Origin: Prolixibacteraceae bacterium UBA6162
Lineage (GTDB): Bacteria > Bacteroidota > Bacteroidia > Bacteroidales > Prolixibacteraceae
DNA length: 7,817 nt
Direction: 5' to 3'
NCBI GenBank assembly: GCA_002428215.1
Contig: DIUI01000021.1
Span: 33,832 to 41,648, forward strand
The position numbers and the translations under genes are program-made. Positions 1 to 6,695 of the stretch are shown piece by piece. How positions within the stretch are numbered: position 1 is the stretch's first letter; the number at the start of each line of letters is the position of its first letter. The notes beneath the pieces were generated by a model that saw only the letters and a program-made list of their open reading frames with translations, did no database searches and had not been told where the DNA came from.

Positions 1-65
1 TAAATGAGATTTTGAAGTAAAACAAAATTGCATGCCAGCCAAAGAGCGTTAAAATTTAGGGCATC

Positions 66-96
66 TTGCTCCCAAACCAACAATTATCTATCTTTA
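66..96 (+). promoter_or_regulatory. Possible Bacteroidota-type promoter upstream of the branching enzyme gene
   Basis: TTG at 66-68 is followed after 20 bp by TATCTTTA at 89-96. This matches the Bacteroidota -7 consensus TAnnTTTG except for the last base, at roughly the usual spacing from a -33 TTG. A transcript would start near 103 and leave a leader of about 85 nt. The match is imperfect and the region is A/T-rich, so chance is a real possibility. I see no gene in 1-186. Confidence 0.3.
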
Positions 97-186
97 ACCG
101 AAATCGGACATCAGATACAGTTTTCGATTTTAATATAGAAAACCATCTCTCCGGGGTTTTCCCCAAAAAACTGAAACAAACTATCT

Positions 187-2181
187 ATGCACCTGAAATT
201 GATAACCAACGACCCCTGGCTTGAACCATTTACCGAAACTATTTTACACCGCCGGGCTTTGGCAGACAAAAAACTTATGGAGCTGTCAAATCGGAAGCAT
301 TTGGCTGATTTCGCCAATGGGCACCATTATTTCGGACTGCACCGTGATGGGAGTGATTGGGTTTGCAGGGAATGGGCACCCAATGTAACCTCGATCTTCC
401 TTACCGGAGAATTCAATGAATGGAGGGAAAAGGACGACAACTACCAATTTTCGCCACTTGGAAAGGGCATATGGGAACTGCGACTTCCGGGAAACAAGCT
501 CCAACACGGCCATCTGTATGCCCTTACAATCGAATGGCCAGGCGGTCGTGGAAAGCGTATTCCGGCCTGGACGAACCGTGCAGTGCAGGATACCGCCACC
601 CATATTTTCAATGCTCAGGTGTGGCAGCCGGAAATTCCATATCAATGGACAATAGAAAAATTTAAACGGGCCCCGGAAGCCCCGTTGATCTATGAAGCAC
701 ATATCGGAATGGCGGGCGAAGAACCCAGAGTGCACTCCTATCGTGAATTTACCAGTCGGATTTTGCCGCTAATCCATTCATTGGGATACAACACCATTCA
801 GTTAATGGCCATACCTGAACACCCTTATTATGGTAGTTTTGGCTATCACGTATCCAGTTTTTTTGCTGCCTCTTCAAGGTTTGGAACCCCCGAAGAGCTT
901 AAAGAACTCATTGATACCGCTCATGGGATGGGGTTGGCCGTAATAATGGATTTGGTCCACTCTCATGCTGTGCGCAACGAACTGGAAGGTTTAGGCAATT
1001 ACGACGGTACCCGCTATCAATTTTTTCATGAAGGAGCCAGAGGAGAACACCCTGCCTGGGACTCCTACTGTTTTAATTACAATAAAAACGAGGTACTTCA
1101 TTTTCTCTTATCGAACATCAAATATTGGCTCGAAGAGTATAAATTCGATGGCTTCCGTTTCGATGGAGTTACGAGTATGTTATACCACGACCATGGATTG
1201 GGAAAAGCATTTTCGAACTACTCTGATTATTTCGACGGCAATTGCGATGAAGAGGCATTGACCTATCTTACCCTTGCCAACCGATTGATTGACGAAATTA
1301 ATCCCGAAGCTCTTTCTATAGCCGAAGATATGAGTGGAATGCCCGGACTGGCAGCACCCTACTTCGATGGAGGAATAGGCTTTGATTACCGGCTATCGAT
1401 GGGAGTACCAGATTATTGGATTAAATTAATTAAGGAAAAACAGGATGATGAATGGCAGGTGGGCGATATATTTTATCAGCTGACCTCAAAACGGCTAGAC
1501 GAAAAGGTTATAAGCTATGCTGAATCGCACGACCAGGCATTGGTGGGTGATAAAACGATTATCTTCAGGCTTATCGACAAAGAAATGTACTTCAGTATGC
1601 GCAAAGACCAGCCCAATCTTGCGGTTGAGCGGGGCATCGCATTGCACAAAATGATTCGGCTAATTACGCTTTCTACTGCAGGCGGTGGCTATCTGAATTT
1701 CATGGGGAACGAATTTGGCCATCCAGAATGGATCGATTTTCCGCGTAAAGGAAACAACTGGTCTTACCAGCACGCCCGGCGCATCTGGAGCATCTCGGTG
1801 CAACCAGAACTCAAATACCACTGGCTACTGGATTTCGACAGGGAAATGATTCAACTCATAAAAAGAAACCATATTCTTCAGCACCAGGAGGTAAATAAAG
1901 TTTGGGATAAGAGCAGCGATTTGGTGTTGGCATACCATCGGGGTCCCTATCTGTTTGTTTACAATTTTCATCCGGTCAACTCTTTCACAGATTATGGCAT
2001 TCCCCTTGGGGAAGGAAAATACAGGATCGAACTATGCAGCGATAACGGTCGTTTTGGAGGACACGACCGGATCGATGAAGAACTGACCTATTACACATTG
2101 CCCGTATCGGCCCACAATCCACAACACTATCTGCGACTCTACCTTCCGAATAGAAGCGCAATGGTTCTATGCCGACAATAA
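187..2181 (+). CDS. glgB: 1,4-alpha-glucan (glycogen) branching enzyme, GH13, eukaryote-like type
   Basis: This 664-residue cytoplasmic enzyme should cut alpha-1,4-glucan chains and rejoin them through alpha-1,6 bonds, creating the branches of glycogen (EC 2.4.1.18). An N-terminal CBM48-like beta domain spans about residues 45-140 (REWAPNV, LTGEFNEW). The GH13 barrel runs from about 165 to 540, followed by an all-beta C-terminal domain. The GH13 conserved regions are intact: DLVHSH (255-260), GFRFDG (322-327) with nucleophile Asp326, AED (379-381) with acid/base Glu380, and ESHD (446-449) with Asp449. Segments such as YEAHIGM, GSFGYHV, GVTSMLYHDHG and NFMGNEFGHPEW resemble the eukaryotic and plant-type branching enzymes (GH13_8) more than E. 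coli GlgB. ATG at 187 is the first start in a frame that gives the full N-terminus. It is the first of three co-directional genes, 56 bp before the next. Homologues are sometimes annotated only as alpha-amylase family proteins. Confidence 0.93.
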   Translation: MHLKLITNDPWLEPFTETILHRRALADKKLMELSNRKHLADFANGHHYFGLHRDGSDWVCREWAPNVTSIFLTGEFNEWREKDDNYQFSPLGKGIWELRLPGNKLQHGHLYALTIEWPGGRGKRIPAWTNRAVQDTATHIFNAQVWQPEIPYQWTIEKFKRAPEAPLIYEAHIGMAGEEPRVHSYREFTSRILPLIHSLGYNTIQLMAIPEHPYYGSFGYHVSSFFAASSRFGTPEELKELIDTAHGMGLAVIMDLVHSHAVRNELEGLGNYDGTRYQFFHEGARGEHPAWDSYCFNYNKNEVLHFLLSNIKYWLEEYKFDGFRFDGVTSMLYHDHGLGKAFSNYSDYFDGNCDEEALTYLTLANRLIDEINPEALSIAEDMSGMPGLAAPYFDGGIGFDYRLSMGVPDYWIKLIKEKQDDEWQVGDIFYQLTSKRLDEKVISYAESHDQALVGDKTIIFRLIDKEMYFSMRKDQPNLAVERGIALHKMIRLITLSTAGGGYLNFMGNEFGHPEWIDFPRKGNNWSYQHARRIWSISVQPELKYHWLLDFDREMIQLIKRNHILQHQEVNKVWDKSSDLVLAYHRGPYLFVYNFHPVNSFTDYGIPLGEGKYRIELCSDNGRFGGHDRIDEELTYYTLPVSAHNPQHYLRLYLPNRSAMVLCRQ

Positions 2182-2237
2182 AAGCCACTGATTAACTAGC
2201 AATCTGTTGTTGATAACTCAAATATTAATGCTGGATT

Positions 2238-3233
2238 ATGATGCCGTTTACCACACCTGTTGAAATTCCGGAAATCCCCTGGAAAACCGGTTATCAAAGA
2301 AAAAATGTTCTTCTGGGATCCTGTTTCACTGAAAATATTGGAAACAGATTAAATGAGCTATGCTTTAATGTAGACCTTAATCCATTTGGAATTGTATACA
2401 ATCCGGCCTCAATTGCCCTATCGCTGCAACGATTGATTAAGGGGGAATCCTTCGGACCCGCAGAGCTATCAGAACACAACGGATTGTGGCACAGCTTTAT
2501 GCACCACGGCCATTTTTCTTCTTTTAATCAAGAGGAAACACTCGAAAAAATCAATCACCGTTTTAATTTGAGTGCAGAATATGTTAAAAATGCTGATTTT
2601 CTTTTCATCACATTGGGTACAGCCTGGATCTATGAACTTAAGAGCAGTGGTGCAGTGGTAGCAAACTGCCACAAAATTCCAAGTACCGAATTCAGAAGAT
2701 TCCGGCTGACTACCCCCGAAACTGTTAATTACCTCGTAGATGCTCTGGAGTCTCTGTGGGAAGTAAACCCAGCCATAAAGGTTATTCTAACGGTAAGTCC
2801 GGTGCGCCATACTGCAGACGGTGCTATAGAAAACCAGCGAAGCAAGGCAACCTTGTTGCTGGCTGCCGATGCTCTGATCAGTGGGTTTGGCAAAAAGAGA
2901 TGTGCCTATTTCCCTTCGTATGAAATCGTAATGGACGAATTGCGAGACTACCGCTTTTATGCCGACGACATGATGCATTTATCGTCACTTGCCAACCAAT
3001 TCATATGGGACAAATTTGAATCTGAACTTATCGACGAAAGCGACAAATGGTTATTGCAAGAGATAAAAAACCTGCATAAAGCAGCAACCCACAGGCCATT
3101 CCGTCAGACCATGAATAAACATCAGCAATTTATAAGACTCAACCTTGAAAAGATTGAACAGCTTGAACAAAAATTTTCGTATATTAACTTGTCTGGTCTT
3201 AAAAAAACCTTCGAGATGCAGCTATCTGTTTAA
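2238..3233 (+). CDS. GSCFA-family protein, predicted SGNH/GDSL-like hydrolase
   Basis: This 331-residue protein carries the motif that names the GSCFA family: LLGSCFTENIG at residues 25-35, with Ser28 at the position expected for an SGNH-type nucleophile. Further family-like blocks are NPFGIVYNP (48-56), ITLGTAWIYE (124-133), LTVSPVRH (184-191) and ADDMMHLS (242-249). In the last block Asp244 and His247 form the D-x-x-H arrangement of SGNH hydrolases. The C-terminus from about 265 is lysine- and glutamine-rich and probably helical. No signal peptide or membrane segment is visible, so it is likely cytoplasmic. The substrate of the family is not known to me; an esterase, deacylase or acyltransferase would fit the fold. 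Its position between glycogen branching and debranching genes hints at a role with glycogen, but that is inference. A second ATG directly follows the first, so the start could be 2241. Confidence 0.88.
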   Translation: MMPFTTPVEIPEIPWKTGYQRKNVLLGSCFTENIGNRLNELCFNVDLNPFGIVYNPASIALSLQRLIKGESFGPAELSEHNGLWHSFMHHGHFSSFNQEETLEKINHRFNLSAEYVKNADFLFITLGTAWIYELKSSGAVVANCHKIPSTEFRRFRLTTPETVNYLVDALESLWEVNPAIKVILTVSPVRHTADGAIENQRSKATLLLAADALISGFGKKRCAYFPSYEIVMDELRDYRFYADDMMHLSSLANQFIWDKFESELIDESDKWLLQEIKNLHKAATHRPFRQTMNKHQQFIRLNLEKIEQLEQKFSYINLSGLKKTFEMQLSV

Positions 3234-3304
3234 AAACTCAACTACACCTCTTATGTTATATAAATTGACAGACTGCAAACCTACCTACAATTCAAACCTG
3301 TTCT

Positions 3305-5278
3305 ATGAGTTACATTAACTTTAAGCCGTCGCAATTAACCAATACGGATTATGCTACGAGTAGGGAGATTATACGTACAAACCGCGCAGGTGCATATATA
3401 TCGACCACTCTGAATGGCTGCAATACAAGGAAATACCATGGTCTGCTGATATGTGCCCTTGACCCCGACAGCAATGATAAGCATGTTCTGCTTTCGCAGC
3501 TCGATGAGTCTATCCTGCAAAGGGGTAATCTTTTGCGATTAAGTACACGCAGATATGAGAACGGATACTACGACCCATTGGGCAATAAATATTTGCACCG
3601 ATTCGAGTACGATAAAATACCGCGTTTAACTTATAAAGCAGGGGGCGTAGTCTTGTCGAAAGAGCGTCTGCTCGTTTCGAACCGGCAACAATTTCTAATA
3701 CGGTACACCTTAGAAGATGCCAAATCTCCCACAAAGCTACAACTCCAGCCTTTTTTGGCATTCCGAAACATCCATGCACTAAGTCAGGCCAATTCCCTGT
3801 CGTCGTTACAATACCATGAAGTGGAGAACGGCCTTGCCATATCTCTCTATGAAGGGTATCCATTGCTATTTATGCAGGTAAGTAAACCAATTAAATACAC
3901 CCACAAACCCGACTGGCACTATCGTCTCGAATATACTAAAGAGAGAGAGCGGGGTTACGATTATTTGGAGGATTTATTGGTATCGGGTAGCTTCGAAATA
4001 GAGTTGGACAAAGGTGAATCGGTTATTTTTTCTGCGTCCCTAATGGAGGAGGACCCCTCAACCCTAAAGCGGACTTTTGCCACAGAACTCAGTAAACGTA
4101 CACGGCAACAATCGATTACCGACTCACTCAAGAATGCTGCAACGCAGTTTATATGGCTGCGTGGCGACAAAGACGACATAATTGCAGGTTTCCCCTGGTA
4201 TAATTCTTTATCGCGCCAAACGTTCGTAGCCCTGCCGGGCTTAAGGCTAACCCAGTCCGACAGAAAATTGGGAATCAGTGTCATAAACAGCTATCTTCCT
4301 TACCTTCACAGGGGGTTGTTGCCTGAATCGATTACAGAGAAGGAACTAAAGTACGAATCGGCAGACCTTTCCCTATGGTTCATCTGGTCAATTCAAATGC
4401 TCAAGAAGCAAGGCATTCGGCTAAAGCAGATTCAGGAATTGTACGGTGAGGCAATATTTTCTATCGTGCAGCATATCAGAGAAGGAAATGCAGTTGTAAA
4501 TATGCTCGAAAATGGGCTTCTGTTCTCGGCCAACGAAGGCAAAGCGCACACATGGATGAACAGCTACGCATGGGGCCGGCCTGTTGTTGCACGGTACGGG
4601 ATGCCTGTTGAACTTAACGCACTATGGTACAATGCAGTAAATTTCGCCATGGAGTTGGCCAAATTTATTGGTGACAGTGACTTCATTGCCGCATGGAAAC
4701 CCCTTGTTGCAAAAATGGGAGAGTCATTCATCGATGCATTTTGGAGTGCCGACCGCAGCTACCTCGCCGATGTATACAATGGTTTTTACACCGACTGGTC
4801 TGTACGCCCCAACATGGTAATTGCCGCCGCAATGGAGTACACTCCTTTAAACCTTGAACAGCAAAAGCTAATACTCGATACAGTTACCCATCAACTATTA
4901 ACACCGCGCGGGTTAAGAACCCTTTCTCCGAGCGATCCAAACTTTAGCGGGATGGTTGCAGGATCTGTCGACGAGCGTGAAGCAGCCATACACTCGGGGG
5001 CGGTGCACCCCTGGCTTTTGCAGTTTTATGCCGAGGCTTACCTTAGAGTGCACAGAAAAAGCGGAGTAGCACACATTAGGAGACTTATTGCCGGATTCAG
5101 GGAAGAGATGACCGAGAACTGCTTGGGTACAGTTTCAGAATTCTACGATGGCAATCCCCCTCATACTGCACGGGGAGCAGTTTCGCAGGCATGGAACATA
5201 GCGGCTTTGCTCTATGCCAATCAGCTTGCCAATAAATTATCGAAAACGCAGGGAAACGTTAATCCCAAAGCAGAGTAA
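3305..5278 (+). CDS. Glycogen debranching enzyme (amylo-alpha-1,6-glucosidase family, GDE_N plus GDE_C), divergent
   Basis: This 657-residue protein matches bacterial glycogen debranching enzymes, which remove alpha-1,6-linked glucose at glycogen branch points. An N-terminal beta-rich GDE_N domain covers about residues 20-255 (EIIRTNRAGAY, NTRKYHGLL, QPFLAFR). A C-terminal (alpha/alpha)6-type GDE_C domain covers about 275-640 (AGFPWY at 294-299, HTWMNS at 415-420, GMPVELNALWYNA at 432-444, DWSVRPNM at 497-504, SEFYDGNPPH at 611-620, SQAWNIA at 627-633). Length and architecture are typical for Bacteroidota. Two blocks are unusual: the conserved R-D-T/M-F is R304-Q305-T-F, and the usual YHQGTxWPW is IHSGAVHPW (562-570). 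Activity or specificity may therefore differ from the standard enzyme. It starts 71 bp after the GSCFA gene, and its last 20 bp overlap the end of birA on the other strand. No signal peptide is seen. Confidence 0.9.
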   Translation: MSYINFKPSQLTNTDYATSREIIRTNRAGAYISTTLNGCNTRKYHGLLICALDPDSNDKHVLLSQLDESILQRGNLLRLSTRRYENGYYDPLGNKYLHRFEYDKIPRLTYKAGGVVLSKERLLVSNRQQFLIRYTLEDAKSPTKLQLQPFLAFRNIHALSQANSLSSLQYHEVENGLAISLYEGYPLLFMQVSKPIKYTHKPDWHYRLEYTKERERGYDYLEDLLVSGSFEIELDKGESVIFSASLMEEDPSTLKRTFATELSKRTRQQSITDSLKNAATQFIWLRGDKDDIIAGFPWYNSLSRQTFVALPGLRLTQSDRKLGISVINSYLPYLHRGLLPESITEKELKYESADLSLWFIWSIQMLKKQGIRLKQIQELYGEAIFSIVQHIREGNAVVNMLENGLLFSANEGKAHTWMNSYAWGRPVVARYGMPVELNALWYNAVNFAMELAKFIGDSDFIAAWKPLVAKMGESFIDAFWSADRSYLADVYNGFYTDWSVRPNMVIAAAMEYTPLNLEQQKLILDTVTHQLLTPRGLRTLSPSDPNFSGMVAGSVDEREAAIHSGAVHPWLLQFYAEAYLRVHRKSGVAHIRRLIAGFREEMTENCLGTVSEFYDGNPPHTARGAVSQAWNIAALLYANQLANKLSKTQGNVNPKAE

Positions 5279-5990
5279 TCTCTTTGAACTGCCATTGATT
5301 GATTGTGCCACTTTTTTCTTCCACCAGTAGGTGTCCGAAGCGGTCGATACCTCTTATCTTCCCTTCAAAAATTCGCTCGTTGGCAGAAAAACGATTGGAC
5401 TGTTCAAAACCATAAAGCTTTGAAAGATAATCGTTTTCTATACCATGTACGTCACCTGCCTGCAATTGGGAATAACGATTCATAAGGGCCTCATACAATT
5501 CGGGCAATAAGACTTCAGTATCGTATGCACAACCGGTAGTCAACGCAAGTGAGGTCGCTTCAGGTTTAAAGGGTGCAAAGTGTGTCTGATTAATATTTAC
5601 GCCTATTCCGACAATAGTATGCAACAAGGAATTACCGGCAATAGTATGTTCCATTAAAACTCCGGCAACCTTTCTTTTTGCTATTAAAAGATCGTTGGGC
5701 CATTTAACAGAAACTTCGGCAACCATGCGGCCTAAAAAATCAGCGATCCCCAAGGACACCGCCTGAGAAATAAGAAATTGATCGGCAGGAGTTAAAAATC
5801 CTGGATGTAAAACCAGACTGAATGTCAGGTTACTGTCATGTTCACTCTCCCAGCGGTTTTCACCTTGCCCACGGCCTTGTAACTGACGGTAGGTATGGAA
5901 TACTGTGCCCTCGTCAACCTTATTCTCTGCAATAAAGCTGCTGGCATAGTTGTTGGTGGAGGAGGTTTCGTAAACTCTAATAATTTGCAT
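5259..5990 (-). CDS. birA: Biotin--[acetyl-CoA-carboxylase] ligase, monofunctional
   Basis: This cytoplasmic enzyme activates biotin with ATP to biotinyl-5'-AMP and attaches it to the lysine of biotin carboxyl carrier domains (EC 6.3.4.15), needed for example by acetyl-CoA carboxylase. Counting from ATG at 5990 it has 243 residues. Visible motifs are ETSSTN near the start, the biotin-binding loop GRGQGENRW (39-47), VKWPNDL (95-101), KVAGVLME (107-114) and GIGVNIN (128-134), followed by a small SH3-like C-terminal domain (KIRGIDRFGHLLVEE). The winged-helix DNA-binding domain of E. coli BirA is absent, so it should not act as a biotin repressor. An alternative in-frame TTG at 6002 would add four residues and has GAGG about 8 nt upstream. 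I prefer the ATG because MQIIRVYETSSTN matches the usual family N-terminus. The gene is convergent with the debranching gene and divergent from rsfS. Confidence 0.93.
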   Translation of the reverse strand: MQIIRVYETSSTNNYASSFIAENKVDEGTVFHTYRQLQGRGQGENRWESEHDSNLTFSLVLHPGFLTPADQFLISQAVSLGIADFLGRMVAEVSVKWPNDLLIAKRKVAGVLMEHTIAGNSLLHTIVGIGVNINQTHFAPFKPEATSLALTTGCAYDTEVLLPELYEALMNRYSQLQAGDVHGIENDYLSKLYGFEQSNRFSANERIFEGKIRGIDRFGHLLVEEKSGTINQWQFKEITLLWD

Positions 5991-6171
5991 GGCTGTGTTC
6001 AACTTTTAAACCTCAAATTTCGGAATTATTCACCAGATTGACGCAGTCATCATTCGATCGGGCTTACGATGAAACATTCTTTTACAAAAACCAGATCGAA
6101 GAAGGAGTTAAGATCTTCAACAAATTGCTCTGACAGCATGTTTATAGTGTACATCTGAAAGATAGGTTAAT

Positions 6172-6188
6172 CCATTACTATGTAATGG
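6172..6188. repeat. Perfect palindrome upstream of rsfS, candidate operator
   Basis: CCATTAC at 6172-6178 and GTAATGG at 6182-6188 are exact reverse complements separated by TAT. The right arm sits about 25 bp upstream of the rsfS -7 box, where the -33 element is expected, so a protein bound here could affect that promoter. A second, weaker inverted pair, GTGTAC at 6147-6152 and GTACAC at 6188-6193, shares its last arm with this site. No T-run follows, so a terminator is unlikely. The biological role is unproven. Confidence 0.5.
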
Positions 6189-6212
6189 TACACGCTCATT
6201 GATTCAAATGTT

Positions 6213-6220
6213 TATCTTTG
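6213..6220 (+). promoter_or_regulatory. Bacteroidota -7 promoter box of rsfS
   Basis: TATCTTTG matches the Bacteroidota housekeeping -7 consensus TAnnTTTG exactly and lies 18 bp before the rsfS ATG. Transcription would start near 6227 and give a very short leader of about 12 nt. No clear -33 TTG is present at 19-23 bp upstream; the palindrome at 6172-6188 adjoins that position. This promoter probably drives both rsfS and ftsH. Confidence 0.6.
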
Positions 6221-6238
6221 TAACGGTAAAAAAAGTAT

Positions 6239-6637
6239 ATGATAAAAACAACCACTGAAACTTCTCAAATACTGAATGCAGCTATTGAAGGACTAAGAAG
6301 AATAAAAGGGAACGATATAACACTTATAGACCTCACTACCATAGACCATACCGAGTGTGGTTATTTCCTGATTTGTCACGGAAAATCCAATACACAAGTT
6401 GATGCCCTGGCACATTCTGTTGAAGAGACGGTTAAAGAGTTCACTGGAGAACATGCCTGGCATAAAGATGGATATCAAAACGCTCTATGGGTACTACTCG
6501 ATTATGGAGACCTTATGGTACATGTTTTTCAAAAGGAAGCACGAACCTTTTACAACCTTGAGGGTTTATGGTCAGATGCCAAAGTCACGCAATTAATAGA
6601 GGAAAGTGCTGTCCCTTCTGGGACGCAGCAGGTCTAA
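6239..6637 (+). CDS. rsfS: Ribosome silencing factor RsfS (Iojap/YbeB family)
   Basis: This small cytoplasmic protein of 132 residues binds ribosomal protein uL14 on the large subunit and blocks its joining with the small subunit, lowering translation when nutrients are short. The family pattern is clear: an N-terminal helix (ILNAAIEGLRRIKG), ITLIDLTTID (27-36), the core block GYFLICHGKSNTQVDALA (41-58) and the C-terminal block WVLLDYGDLMVHVFQKEART (84-103) followed by FYNLEGLWSDA. Its length is slightly over the usual 105-120 residues because of a weakly conserved tail (about 118-132), and the DNA for that tail forms a strong stem-loop. ATG at 6239 follows an A-rich stretch with no clear Shine-Dalgarno, as is common in Bacteroidota. 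ftsH starts 58 bp downstream on the same strand, and the two are probably co-transcribed. Confidence 0.95.
   Translation: MIKTTTETSQILNAAIEGLRRIKGNDITLIDLTTIDHTECGYFLICHGKSNTQVDALAHSVEETVKEFTGEHAWHKDGYQNALWVLLDYGDLMVHVFQKEARTFYNLEGLWSDAKVTQLIEESAVPSGTQQV
6607..6630 (+). other. Stem-loop within the last codons of rsfS
   Basis: TGCTGTCCC (6607-6615) can pair with GGGAC (6620-6624) and AGCA (6627-6630) around a TTCT loop. This gives a 9-bp stem with a 2-nt bulge (6625-6626). The inner five pairs are perfect and G/C-rich. No T-run follows on the + strand, so it does not look like a standard intrinsic terminator. It could act as an RNA stability, processing or pausing element between rsfS and ftsH, or be incidental to the coding sequence. 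Confidence 0.4.
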
Positions 6638-6695
6638 TCGACTAAAAAGTGACTTTGATAAACCTTATTGTTTAAAGCTATTCAGGTAATTACAT

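Noticed and set aside
286..735. Open frame of 149 codons on the - strand inside the branching enzyme gene
   Set aside because: It is wholly antisense to a well-supported GH13 gene, and its translation shows no recognisable domain. It is a shadow frame.
2182..2237. Possible promoter or terminator between the branching enzyme and GSCFA genes
   Set aside because: No hairpin with T-run and no acceptable TAnnTTTG box is visible. The short gap fits co-transcription.
3234..3304. TATAAATTG-like sequence before the debranching gene as a promoter
   Set aside because: It does not fit TAnnTTTG with a -33 partner, and A/T-rich gaps give such strings often.
3510..4284. Two long - strand open frames inside the debranching enzyme gene
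   Set aside because: They are antisense to conserved GDE_N and GDE_C coding sequence, and their translations show no recognisable motif.
4559..4561. Asn419 in HTWMNS of the debranching enzyme, where many bacterial enzymes have Asp (TWMD)
   Set aside because: From memory, Bacteroides-type debranching enzymes also carry TWMN, so this seems a family trait and not a defect of this protein. An alignment would settle it.
6157..6164. Possible -7 box for birA on the - strand (TATCTTTC, one mismatch to TAnnTTTG)
   Set aside because: No -33 partner lies at the right distance, and the resulting leader would exceed 140 nt. A second one-mismatch site (GAAATTTG, 6014-6021) is equally weak.
6638..6695. 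Separate ftsH promoter using TTTG at 6653-6656
   Set aside because: No -7 box follows at 19-23 bp, so co-transcription with rsfS is more likely.
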